Source: Oasisia sp. SBJ-2009
Lineage: Eukaryota; Annelida; Polychaeta; Sabellida; Siboglinidae
DNA: 64,000 bases
Reading direction: 5' to 3'
NCBI GenBank assembly: GCA_964017155.1
Contig: OZ024861.1
Location: 26,405,628 to 26,469,627 of the forward strand
Below are positions 10,701 through 21,362 of this stretch, piece by piece. The translations under genes were made by a program, and so were the position numbers. Each line of letters opens with the position of its first letter. The stretch's first letter is position 1. The notes beneath the pieces are model-generated. The model had not been told where the DNA came from, searched no databases, and was given only the letters and a program-made list of their open reading frames with translations.

Positions 10701-12839
10701 AAATGTCAAATACAAATACTTTAAAAAAAGTATTTAAATACTTTCAAATACAAATACAAATGTATTTGACACCATGTCTGGCTGCAGTGAGGTATGTAGC
10801 AAATTGTGGTTAGGTATATGATGTGTTGTAGTGAGGTACTATGTGACTCAGTGATGTCCATAGTGTGTTTCAGTGAAGTATAAGGTGTGCTGCAGTGAGG
10901 TACACTGTGTGTTACAGACTTACAGTGATGTCCATGGTGTGTTGCAGTGAGGTATAAGGTGTGTTGCAGTGACATACACGTTGTGTTGCAGTGAGGTGCA
11001 TGATGTATGGCTTTGGTGATGACCAGAATCCGTACTCAGAGACTGTAGACCTCATTGAAGACCTCGTGGTTGAGTACATCACTGAGCTGGTGAGTGTGCC
11101 TTGTTGTGGTCTTACAACAGTCTCTCTTTGTCCTCTTCAGACCAAGAAGGCAATGAACACCTTATTGTGGTCTTACAACAGTCACTCTTTGTCCTCTTCA
11201 GACCAAGAAGACAATGAACACGTTATTGTGGTCTTACAACAGTCTCTCTTTGTCCTCTTCAGACCAAGAAGACAATGAACACCTTATTGTGGTCTTACAA
11301 CAGTCACTCTTTGTCCTCTTCAGACCAAGAAGACAATGAACACGTTATTGTGGTCTTACAACAGTCTCTGTTTGTTCTCTTCAGACCAAGAAGACAATGA
11401 ACACCTTATTGTGGTCTTACAACAGTCTCTCTTTGTCCTCTTCAGACCAAGAAGACAATGAACACCTTATTGTGGTCTTACAACAGTTTCTGTTTGTTCT
11501 CTTCAGACCAAGAAGACAATGAACACCTTATTGTGGTCTTACAACAGTTTCTGTTTGTCCTCTTCAGACCAAGAAGACAATGAACACCTTATTGTGGTCT
11601 TACAACAGTCTCTCTTTGTTCTCTTCAGACCAAGAAGACAATGAACACCTTATTGTGGTCTTACAACAGTCTCTCTTTGTTCTCTTCAGACCAAGAAGAC
11701 AATGAACACCTTATTGTGGTCTTACAACAGTCTCTCTTTGTTCTCTTCAGACCAAGAAGACAATGAACACCTTATTGTGGTCTTACAACAGTTTCTGTTT
11801 GTTCTCTTCAGACCAAGAAGACAATGAACACCTTATTGTATTCTTACAACAGTCTCTCTTTGTTCTCTTCAGACCAAGAAGACAATGAACACCTTATTGT
11901 GGTCTTACAACAGTTTCTGTTTGTTCTCTTCAGACCAAGAAGACAATGAACACCTTATTGTGGTCTTACAACAGTCTCTCTTTGTTCTCTTCAGACCAAG
12001 AAGACAATGAACACCTTATTGTGGTCTTACAACAGTCTCTCTTTGTCCTCTTCAGACCAAGAAGACAATGAACACCTTATTGTATTCTTACAACAGTTTC
12101 TGTTTGTCCTCTTCAGACCAAGAAGACAATGAACACCTTATTGTATTCTTACAACAGTTTCTGTTTGTTCTCTTCAGACCAAGAAGACAATGAACACCTT
12201 ATTGTGGTCTTACAACAGTCTCTCTTTGTCCTCTTCAGACCAAGAAGACAATGAACACCTTATTGTATTCTTACAACAGTTTCTGTTTGTCCTCTTCAGA
12301 CCAAGAAGACAATGAACACGTTATTGTATTCTTACAACAGTTTCTGTTTGTCCTCTTCAGACCAAGAAGACAATGAACACCTTATTGTATTCTTACAACA
12401 GTCTCTGTTTGTTCTCTTCAGACCAAGAAGACAATGAACACCTTATTGTGGTCTTACAACAGTCTCTCTTTGTTCTCTTCAGACCAAGAAGACAATGAAC
12501 ACCTTATTGTGGTCTTACAACAGTCACTCTTTGTTCTCTTCAGACCAAGAAGACAATGAACACCTTATTGTGGTCTTACAACAGTCTCTCTTTGTTCTCT
12601 TCAGACCAAGAAGACAATGAACACCTTATTGTATTCTTACAACAGTCTCTGTTTGTTCTCTTCAGACCAAGAAGGGGATGGAGGTGGGTCGACCTGGGCG
12701 CATCGCAGTGGAAGACATCATCTTCTTGATTCGCAAAGATGCCAAGAAGTACTCGCGAGTGAAGGAACTACTCACTATGAATGAGGAGTTGAGGAAGGCA
12801 CGCAAGGCCTTTGACGAGATCAAATATGTCAGCAAATGA
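7770..12839 (+). CDS. TAF13: TFIID subunit 13 (TAF13), five exons
   Basis: Encodes the TAF13 subunit of the general transcription factor TFIID, a nuclear histone-fold protein that pairs with TAF11 in the family. Exons are 7770-7799, 8702-8746, 9380-9446, 10992-11089 and 12666-12839. All introns are GT-AG and phases join cleanly to 137 aa (human about 124). Residues 1-47 are acidic and serine-rich (DSNSDSNSGSEDS). A basic KRKKMFTKE leads into the conserved LRCMMYGFGDDQNPYSETVD at about 48-67, then LIEDLVVEYITEL. The last exon gives the second half of the fold (GRPGRIAVEDIIFLIRKDAK, VKELLTMNEELRKARKAFDE). The start is chosen because ATG (GCAATGG context) is followed by a short exon in the correct phase. 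Introns 3 and 4 are dominated by tandem arrays built from their own splice junctions. The gene looks intact. Confidence 0.93.
8101..8391 (+). repeat. Local duplication carrying promoter copy in intron 1
   Basis: A 63-bp sequence (8101-8163, starting CTTAGATTTAGTG) is repeated at 8329-8391. Between them lies a 76-bp copy (8252-8327) of the TAF13 upstream segment 7613-7688, which looks identical by eye. The copy therefore sits inside intron 1 of the gene it came from. Confidence 0.85.
9589..10028 (+). repeat. 22-bp minisatellite in TAF13 intron 3
   Basis: About 20 units of TGTTTCAGTGAGGTATGTGG plus two bases, with variants CAATGAGG and GGTGTG. The unit resembles the junction of intron 3 with exon 4 (TTGCAG then TGAGGTGCATG). 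Degenerate units continue after an inserted element, at 10781-10991, and lead directly into the real exon 4. Each unit contains both an acceptor-like TTTCAG and a donor-like AG-GTATGT. Confidence 0.93.
10036..10780. mobile_element. hAT-like non-autonomous element in intron 3
   Basis: The ends are inverted repeats. CAGACATGGGGTCAAATA on the left matches the reverse complement of the right end, which finishes CACCATGTCTG. Flanks carry an 8-bp direct repeat with one mismatch (GCTGCAGA at 10028-10035, GCTGCAGT at 10781-10788). An 8-bp duplication and a CAG start fit the hAT superfamily. Both subterminal regions are packed with AAATACAAATACTTT-type motifs in both orientations, probably transposase-binding repeats. 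The central part (about 10240-10600) has no recognised coding sequence. It inserted inside the 22-bp minisatellite. Confidence 0.75.
10781..10991 (+). repeat. Degenerate 22-24-bp units up to exon 4
   Basis: Variable units of the form TGTGTTGCAGTGAGGTATAAGG continue the intron 3 array after the hAT-like insertion. The last unit is the genuine splice acceptor plus the first bases of exon 4. Confidence 0.85.
11101..12665 (+). repeat. 61-bp tandem array with copied 3' splice site (TAF13 intron 4)
   Basis: Exon-start-like ACCAAGAAG recurs at 11141, 11202, 11263 and so on to 12666, exactly 25 steps of 61 bp. Each unit has a pyrimidine-rich CTCTTTGTYCTCTTCAG acceptor followed by the first bases of exon 5 and then the 3' part of the intron. 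Subtracting 25 units leaves a 51-nt ancestral intron. Variant positions (GTGGTC/GTATTC, TCTCTC/TTTCTG, GTCCTC/GTTCTC) are shuffled between units. Confidence 0.97.
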
Positions 12840-13020
12840 CAGTGTCATGTGAGGGACAGATGGACAGATAATGTGGTACCTTGTCTTGTGAGACAGATGG
12901 ACAGACAATGTGGTACCTTGTCTTGTAAGATAGTCAGGCCATGAGTACCTGTGTCAACACACACAGATCAACGCCGACTCTCAATTCACAGCTGTATGAC
13001 AGTAAAGAGGGTCATATGTA

Positions 13021-13321
13021 TGGATGGTGACAAGTGTCATATGTGTATAGAGAAGGAGACAGTGGTGATACTTGGATGGTGACATGTGTCATGTTGTAGA
13101 GGAGACAGTGGTGATTCTTGGATGGTGACATGTGTCATATGTTTGTAGAGAATGACAGTGGTGATACTTGGATGGTGACATGTGTCATGTTTGTAGAGAA
13201 GGAGACAGTGGTGATACTTGGATGGTGACACGTGTCATATGTTTGTAGAGAATGACACAGTGGTGATACTTGGATGGTGACATGTGTCATGTGTTTATTG
13301 AGACCGAGACATTGTGATATA
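13021..13321 (+). repeat. ~50-bp minisatellite in TAF13 3' UTR
   Basis: Six units of 46-52 bp begin TGGATGGTGACATGTGTCAT at 13021, 13073, 13119, 13169, 13219 and 13271, with a partial seventh at 13322. A two-copy ~38-bp repeat precedes it (about 12856-12930). Both lie between the TAF13 stop codon and the candidate poly(A) signal. Confidence 0.92.
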
Positions 13322-13463
13322 TGGATGGTGACGTATCCACTCAACTGAGTCTCCTGTCTCACCAGACAGTTGACGTGAAGTTGGACATCTCAACGTCAAG
13401 TCTTCATTCATAGACTTCCTTAGCAAAAACTCTGTAGCCTCTGATTTTGGAAAGGTTGGCTAT

Positions 13464-13469
13464 AATAAA
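13464..13469 (+). terminator. Candidate TAF13 poly(A) signal
   Basis: AATAAA about 625 nt after the TAF13 stop codon is the first canonical hexamer I noticed downstream. Its use is inferred. Confidence 0.45.
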
Positions 13470-13693
13470 TTATAGAATTCTATTGAATTTTATAATTGTC
13501 ATAGGTTTATGTAGTTGTCTATGGCATATGTTACTATGTTCGTTTAAGTTTTTGTTAGAAATCTGTATCATTTTTGTGCACGCGAAATGTCCCGTGGTTG
13601 TACAAAGGTTTCAACATGTCGTTTCCACATCTGCCTGTCTTGCACTATTCTGTGTGAGGTGATGCCCTTTCAGTACTCATCTAGTTTGGTGGG

Positions 13694-14050
13694 ATGGCTC
13701 AACACATCTTTCGCAACCAACTCCCAAATAGCCGAGGATCGACACGGAAACGAAAGTATAACCAACAAATCAAGCAGTTTGCACTCGCTCTCCACTACTA
13801 CTCATCCCAGGCATATGATTACGTCAGAACAATACTACACTTATCACATCCTTCAGGCATCAGAATTTGGGCTGCATCTGTTAACTGTGAACCAGGATTC
13901 TTGACTAATGTCATTGACGCACTCAGCAGCAGCCTCCAAGACAAGCCATGGATGAAAGACTGTGTTCTCATTTTATATGCCATGGCGACCAGGAAAGAGA
14001 CATCTCTCCATCACCTTGCTGTTAATCCTCTGGATCTTTTCTCTATGTAA
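13694..14050 (+). pseudogene. P-element/THAP9-like transposase fragment
   Basis: The 118-residue open frame resembles the central part of P-element-type transposases (THAP9-like). It has IKQFALALHYYSSQAYDYVR, then RIWAASVNCEPGF, then CVLILYAMATRKE. In the family the last block normally reads L-x-L-D-x-M-x-I-R-K, with the Asp belonging to the RNase H-like catalytic centre; here that position is Tyr. The THAP domain, GTP-binding insertion and the rest of the catalytic domain are missing. It is therefore a broken relic that ends at a TAA. It lies just downstream of TAF13 and is unrelated to it. Confidence 0.7.
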
Positions 14051-14462
14051 GGTTTCAGGCTTGTGACATGCAGTGTCCATCGGTTATGTCATATTTTACT
14101 AATGTGCAATGCCCAGGTCCACTTCCATTTTCTGGTTTGTTCAATCAGAAGTTGTGGATATCTATAAAAAATCAGCATTGTAGTCAAATGTGTAGATTTT
14201 TTAAAGTGTTTCGTAAAGGGCATTTTTCAAACATAATATGTCCACAGTTTCACATTCAATACAAAACTAGTAATATGCTGTGCAGTACATTACCAAACCC
14301 CTATAGCAAATTGAAAATATGTTGATCGTGTCTAGTATATTTTTGAATGAAAGCAGGAAAAATGTTTGTTTAATATTTGTCTTATTATTTATATATGCTA
14401 GTTTGTGTCTTGTCCGTAAGGGGGCGCCACTAATTCACGACCTATCCACAAGGGGCGCCTTT
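14051..14462. other. Gene-free stretch
   Basis: No gene recognised. It contains AT-rich sequence and a GGGGGCGCCAC-type phrase at about 14420-14460 that belongs to the dispersed repeat described next. Confidence 0.4.
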
Positions 14463-14569
14463 AAAACAAATAAGACGCACGAATTTGGACAGTACTAGTT
14501 CGTGAGTATGCGACACTAGTGCACGATCTATCCGCCAGGTGGCGCCACTTGACCTTGGCACGTGACCTT
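14463..14569 (+). repeat. Dispersed repeat, copy 1
   Basis: Contains AATAAGACGCACGAAT, ACTAGTTCGTGA, GGGGCGCCAC-like phrases and CACGTGACC. A homologous block is at 16943-17067 in the same orientation. Confidence 0.7.
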
Positions 14570-15731
14570 CCTCCTCCTCCCGCCACGATCCGGTCCAAGT
14601 GCCTCGCGATAGGATCCTACTATACTACTGTGTATCAACAGGCCTTGATATTAAGGTTGTTTGAAAACTTACAGGCCCCTCAAAAGGTTAATATCTAATT
14701 TTGGGGGTAAAATCCATAACTATTTATAAATAAAATGTCACAAGAAGTCAATATTTTATTGCCTCGTGCAGCAGCTGTGACGGAAGGTCATCTGTGCGTA
14801 CTGGTTTCGCGAAATTAAATAATTTATAATATAATATGAAGTTATGCAAAGTTTTAAAATTAATATGACCACCTATGCACATAACTTCGATACTGCATGG
14901 CTCACACACACCTCGCTTGAAACGGAGTAGACGTACATCCAGATTGATGGATTTTCCGCTAATAACTACAACCTCTCACTGACTCTAGGGAGTAGAACAG
15001 TCAACTCCGCAGGAGTTCTTTAGATGCCAAAAAGCCGCGCTCCCATGCAGTACTAATATAAAATAACGTTACTTGCTAGATGTCGTGTAATATTATATGT
15101 GTCCACAGCAGTATTTATTGCCGGAATACCTATGTGAGCTACATACTGGACATGGTAGCGACGCGTGAATTACAAATTTTTATTGCCGGAAGACCTATGT
15201 GACATACGTACTGGACATGTAATAATACGACCATATGAATAAACTTGCCCAGACCTTTCTGCATATGTGGCAGGGCTACTTATATTAGCGGTGCCCTTGC
15301 ACGTCGCACAATCGCAGGGTGGAATGTCGACGGTTAATATCTCCTAGTACCTTCAGCTGACGTGGTGGCCGTAGTGTAGTACCAACCACTAGCAATCCCA
15401 CAACGTCGTCCATTGACACACTGTTACTGATTCTGACTGAGCCAGCGTCCCTCGATGAGAACTGACAGCACCCGACTGCCGGTGCAGCAAGCTTCGACAG
15501 ATAGACATGCGCCGTGTCGCACCCGCAGTGGAGGACCAGGTATCTAACCAAACTAGATAATTAGGTATGTTTGCGCATACGTGCGAAAGAAACCAAAGTA
15601 GAGATACAAATTATAACATGGCGCAGTGATCTAATGGGGAGATCGTTTTCCGCTTTATCGAATATATTTTTGTGCTCTATGCAGAGCGGGCACACTGCAT
15701 AGGGCGCTGCGTTAAGCCCTGTTTGGTAAAG
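14570..15731. other. Gene-free stretch
   Basis: No gene recognised. A short duplicated phrase (ATTGCCGGAATACCTATGTGA) occurs at about 15118 and again, with one change, near 15181. The minus-strand open frame at 15285-15551 has no recognisable domain. Confidence 0.4.
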
Positions 15732-16595
15732 TTTTAAAGGACAAAAAAAGTTAACTGTTTCGTGGCATACACCTAATAGAGTTAATATAAAATAACAATG
15801 TCCACATATACTCAATTTTTTAACGCCAGCGGTTTACCAGAAAAATATTTTTTAACACCCAGCCATTCAAATACTATGCGCTACCCTATCTTAGACGAAG
15901 AATGACGTCACGACGGTGATCGAGGCGCTCTCCACGTAGATTCCCTGCATGGGGTTTGGCTGTTGTGAAATGGCTGCAACTCGGCAACGCGCGTAACATG
16001 CTGATGACGGTAAATGTAAAGTTGTCTATTATTGTTATCGCTGAAATCATCCCATCAACTGATGATACATGTCTACATCAAAGCATTTCTCCTCAAAATG
16101 GACCGAGCAAAGTGAACTGTACTTGGACTGGAGGGATTCCAAACAGTACGCCCGCAAATCACCAATGTGAATCCATTGCTTAAATACTACCGGTTGTTTC
16201 AACTATCATTGCAACCGTATGCCGAACACGAAGGCATAATTACTAAAGTTTACCATAGATTTAACCACAGATTTAGATATACGTCTATAAGCAGCTGCTA
16301 GATGTCACGCCAACTGAACGAACTGTCGAAGACTCGAAGTTGTTGACCCTTAACAACGTCGCAGGAAACTGACAGAGATATAGAATGCCGCGCGGTGAAT
16401 GGGCAAGCCAAGTTAACCCTTCACCTATGGCGGCGTCTAGACCATCGTGGATTTCGTCAGAATGTTAGACTTTAAAGACACATTCTGAGTAAACTGCTGA
16501 CGTTAAAAAATTGAGTATATGTGGAAATTGTTACTTTGTATAAACTCTATTAGGTGTATGACACGAAAACGTAGCCTTTTTTGTCCTTTAAAAAG
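15732..16595. mobile_element. Foldback element with ~105-bp inverted arms
   Basis: 15732-15836 matches the reverse complement of 16489-16595 (shared TTTTAAAGGACAAAAAA, ATACACCTAATAGAGTT, ACATATACTCAATTTTTTAA). About 650 bp lie between the arms, with no recognised coding sequence. It looks like an old non-autonomous DNA element. Target duplications were not identified. Confidence 0.65.
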
Positions 16596-16942
16596 ACATA
16601 ATAACTTATAACCTTCTACATTCCTCCGCTCCAGTTACATTAGCCTACTGTTATATAAGATGGATAGAAAACAATAACATTGCGCATGCGTTATGATGTG
16701 TAGATGACCTACATGAGGAACGTGAAGAAAGTTACCCAAGTGGTATACGTGCAGAACGTGGTGATGATAATTGACCTTAACGTTGACTTTTTTAGTTCTA
16801 GTTTAAAAATAAGACACACGTGTTTTTGGCATTAGCTGAAGACATATCCGTTAGATGGCTACACTTGTCCTTTGACCTAGTTTGTAGTTCACCAGATATA
16901 AACCGGGGGTACGGCATGACCTCTAACCCTCATTTGACCCAA

Positions 16943-17067
16943 TTTTAAAAATAAGACGCACGAATGTGGACCCTACTAGTTCGTGACATGTCCGCTAGGG
17001 GGCACCACCAGTTCATCAACTACCCGCTAGGGGCGCCACTTGACCATTAACCTTGTCACGTGACCTT
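16943..17067 (+). repeat. Dispersed repeat, copy 2
   Basis: The second copy of the block at 14463-14569. It is followed by TGACCTTTGACCTTGA, an extended nuclear-receptor-type direct repeat. Confidence 0.7.
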
Positions 17068-17079
17068 TGACCTTGATAT

Positions 17080-18240
17080 TTAACATTGTAATACATATTG
17101 ACCTTCCTCCGGAGGAATTCGACCACGCCGCGACAGGGTACCCACGATCTGTAGATATATACTACTTAAGGGCAACCAAAAATGGCACTTGTACACAGTT
17201 GGTTAGCATGAACGGTCGTCCAAGGTTCAGCGGCAGTGGGAGAATATTGACTCTTTGAAGTAAAATAAAAGGGAGATCTAAGATGCTGCCGTTTTCGGCT
17301 TCTGATGGACGTACGCACTGTTCTGTCTACTTGCAGTCCGGATTGCGGTTTTAGATGTATACGGCGAATAGCTATGTTAACCAGAATATATTGTCTGTCA
17401 TTCGTGCATAGTTACATTCCACGCGATGCTAGAGTCGTCAACACAAATGTCACAATATATATTTTTTCCACAACCAACAATGCTTGATATGGAGTATATT
17501 AAATTAGCGATGTAAATTTAGTAGGCCGATCTAAGGACAAATCCAGAGGAGATTCGTTGTGTAAATTTGTTATCGGACCACTGATCATACAAAAGTCAAT
17601 ATGCACTAGTTAGCGTTACGAACCGAGGTTAACGATGTTTCCAGTATTCAGGTTAAACCTATAAATTATGCATCGCTGTTGGTACAATCAATTCCCACCA
17701 CTCCGTGTAGATCACATATATTGATTGGCAAAAATACACTGGACAGTTTTAATGGAGGTTCGTATTTCGAAATTGCTCAACTAAACAATAAATAATAGAA
17801 GCGAAACACAAAATAAGGGTAAGTCATTTCTGAGATTTAACTGAGTGAGGTAATTAAATATGTTGTAACGACGTCGTATCGTAACGTCCACTCGTGACCA
17901 TCAATGGATGCAGTGATATTTCAGTTGGCCTAGTTTGTTCAAAGGCCGGAGTCCAAGCGTGGCGCGTTGGCAAGGAGACTAGATATGCTTGCGCAGAACT
18001 GCTGACGTGTCGGGTGAACTACTGTGTAGCGCAGGAGTGATGTATTGAAACGGTAGGTGTGCGCAGGATCTAACGCGGCATACTGCACTAGTTCTCGTGA
18101 TTCACGAGTGAGTCTTCTAGACAAACAAGATCAAATATCTGAAGCAATGTTCTAGTCGCAGTTATTCCGTAGACCGCCGAAGATTAGCATCGTGAGAGCA
18201 GCGCCTTGCTGCAGAACCACAACCACCACGTCGGCCTATT
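17080..18240. other. Gene-free stretch
   Basis: No gene recognised. Open frames are short and without domain signatures. Confidence 0.4.
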
Positions 18241-19337
18241 TAGTCAGGTTGCCAAAGCTGATTTTTGGGCCTAACCCTGCACCGACTGATATAGTTTTTT
18301 TCTCGCTGGATTCTACATCCTTAGGACCTCTATAATGGATACCAACCGGATATCAAGCGGATATCTTTGAGCAATTCCATATATCCAAGATGGCCGCCAA
18401 GATGGCCGCCGGCGCCAATAGAAAAATATATTTCGAACCAGTAGACATAGAATCATCTGTGATACCACATTTTTAGGTTAACTTGTTATGAGCAATCCAT
18501 TTTTGGGTTAAGTTTTGTAACTTGAGGTCAACAAAAGGTCAAAGGTCACGATCAATGTAATGAAGACAACTGACATTAGGTTCAAGGGGGAGATAAGCAA
18601 TTTTTCTGAACTGAGTTGTGCAAGTGCATGTATGGTTGGCCTTACAATGATCAGGAGCGTGTCATGTTCATTCTCTATTAAATAATTATGTACTTTACAG
18701 ACAATATTAAATCTCCAAAGCAGGAATATAGATGATACAAACATGCAAAACAATTCTGAATCAAATTTTGACGCATATATATATCAATAAATATCACTGT
18801 ATTTTTGCAAAATGATATATTCATGAAATATCAAAATAGATCAGCCAAATCGTATCTGTGGAAAAAATTGTAATTTTTTTATCGGCGTATGCGTCGCGGC
18901 TGTATACGCCATGTTTGAAGTAGGTAAGAGTTATCATATTATAGTACTAGTTCTCTCGTATTCTTCAAATTGTTATCACTAACTATTTATATCATAGTGA
19001 TCAACGCAGGCTAGTCAATAAAATAATGCATGCCGAAATGAAATCGATGTATGATATTTGTAATAAATCAATAAACTTATCCAACATTCTTACCTCACTC
19101 AGACGCTGCGGTGTTATCTCAATCCAGCATAGCAAAACTGTACAATTCTGTATCTGCTATAGACGAACATGTTTGGCATGTTGGGAAATGATGTAGATAG
19201 TTTACTGTGGACAGTGAAGTGATGGTGCGACAGTGCGTAGCAATTACTATTTTGTGGTGGATTGGATAGTCAACTGATGCAATGACAAATGTCTTTACAA
19301 TTGTTGCTGCAATTGCTCAGACAATAAAAGACTCCAG

Positions 19338-21185
19338 GTGAGTCAGAGCTGTGATAGACTGCACAGTATAATAAAAGCTAGTGAAATACCAGGTGATAAC
19401 ATACATTCAGATCTCCAGATAAAATTGGAAAGTGATGCAACGTATCAGGGTAAATATCACACATCTTATGTGACAAGGTATATTACAAAGGCAACACGGT
19501 CAGCAGAAAAACAGAAACGAGCTATAGCAAGTCCATCCCACCTACATGAGAAGAGAACGTGACCATTTGATTGGGTTCGCCAGTGTTTCTATTGTCGTGA
19601 GAACCCAAATCGAGGGATTCCATCGTATCTTGTGAGAGAAACTGAAGAGAAGCATAAGAATGAAGATGGAACCGAGAGGTCAGATGCCATAGAACACAGA
19701 ACAAAGCTCTGACTTGTCTCACACGCTGACGCGCGTTTCCACACAGATTGCTATGCCCGATTCTTCAGCGGGCGCTCTCTTCTAGGTAATACCAGCAAAG
19801 AATCATTACACGATATCGCTCGTAGTCCTCTAGAGTTGCTCATGAAAGATATGCAACGTCAGCGGTCTCAGAGGTGGGTCTGTGTTTGGTTGATGGAGCG
19901 GTATGTGGAGCTCGGTGGGAAGCGTATGCGACGTTCCACGACAATCAATTTGATTTGTGAGAATGTGGAGGATCTGGTTGTGCTATCAGCACGTGGCTAC
20001 CGATAGGTAGTCTTCCGCGACAGTACTGTTGCCACTCTGAAAATGATCAAGGATGACGATGAGGATGACAATCTGGAGACTGCGCTGGATGTGGTGGCAA
20101 CCCACATCAAGAAGGAATGTTCGATGATGGATTACAACCATCAGACATACCATACGAACACCCCCAAAGAGATCGCAGAAGAACCTGCACCGGATACCCT
20201 CCAGCAGTTACTAAGGAAATTGTCCATTGGCCAACAATTTCTTCCCTCTCTCCTAATTGGAAATGTCATCACCAGCGCCATCAAGAAACACCCTACCCCA
20301 TTCCAAATCGCGCTCGGTGTGTACTTCAACAAAAAGAAGACGGTCAATCACATGTATGACTATCTCGTCTGTTGTTCGTATGATGAGTTGCTGCGCTTAA
20401 CGAAATCCTCGGTAGTGTCAAAATACGTCCAGATTAGCAATGGCCGACGGCAACCCGTACAGTGGAAGGACATGTTCAAGTCATAGTCGACAATTGTTAT
20501 GTTGGCTAAGCAGCCCCAATGGGTTGTTGTTCACTCGTGACATGGCGACCATCGAGACACATTCAACATCTCCAGTAGAGCCAGACCCAGACACGATACA
20601 CCGTTTCATCAAGGCTGAGATGTCCCAATCCCATTTGCTTCAATGGGGAACATGAGATAATCACATATAGTGCTAGAAAGAAACCATTCCCTCTATCTCT
20701 ATCCCAGCATGATTTGCCTGATGAATACTTCGAAGTTCAACGCATATCCTATGGGAGGGCTGGTGTGAAGGTTCTGAGAGCAGGTAATCAACATATTTCA
20801 AATACTCTTCTCCCTTCCTCCAACTGAGACAGCAATCAAAGAGAATGCCCTACATGGTCACCTCGCGGTGGCCATCTGGCGGGATTGCCTCAAGACAGAC
20901 CCTCCTGCCCTTGACCCAACGAAGCATGGGTGGTACCATCCTGAGGGCAGCGCCGCTCTTTCCCCAACTATCGTCCCTTCAGGCAGTCCCCTAGCTCCTG
21001 CTGAGCTGCTCAAGCTCTTGAAATGTGGCTGCAGCAGCGAAACGCCATGTGCAAACAAGAGGTGTAGCTGCAAGGCAAATGGACTCAGTTGCACCATTTT
21101 CTGCCATTGTAGAGGGAGGATGATTGTAACAACAAATATATCATCTAATTGTATTGACAGGGACATTTTGAATGCGTGTGCATGA
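19338..21185 (+). pseudogene. Decayed gene of 3.6-kb transposon (Cys-rich tail family)
   Basis: One frame runs from 19338 to 20486 with only three stops (TGA 19560, TGA 19710, TAG 20004). Recognisable phrases are FDWVRQCFYCRE, FHTDCYARFFSG and ALGVYFNKKK. The region 20490-20840 is scrambled. Another frame at about 20838-21185 gives the C-terminus: HLAVAIWRDCLKTDPPALDP, then PLAPAELLKLLKCGCSS and a cysteine-rich tail with CANKRCSCKANGLSC and CHCRG. The same domain order occurs in a large uncharacterised multicopy protein family of aquatic invertebrates, the family of the relic at 6590-7134. The terminal inverted repeats around it suggest the protein is a transposon product, perhaps a transposase. 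That is inference, and no catalytic triad was identified. Confidence 0.65.
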
Positions 21186-21219
21186 CACTGCTAGACGTTA
21201 ATAATTAGTTATTTCAATG

Positions 21220-21239
21220 GAATGTGTGTGTGTGTCTGT

Positions 21240-21330
<91 letters not shown>

Positions 21331-21362
21331 TGTGTTTGTGTGTGTGTGTTTGTGTGTGTGTT
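21220..21362 (+). repeat. (TG)n microsatellite
   Basis: Nearly pure TG with TTTG and TCTG interruptions, lying just after the decayed transposon gene. Confidence 0.95.

Noticed and set aside
10991..11278. Frame reading from TAF13 exon 4 into the 61-bp array
   Set aside because: It runs through the GTGAGT donor and the repeats and stops soon after. It is retained-intron sequence, not an alternative C-terminus supported by family comparison.
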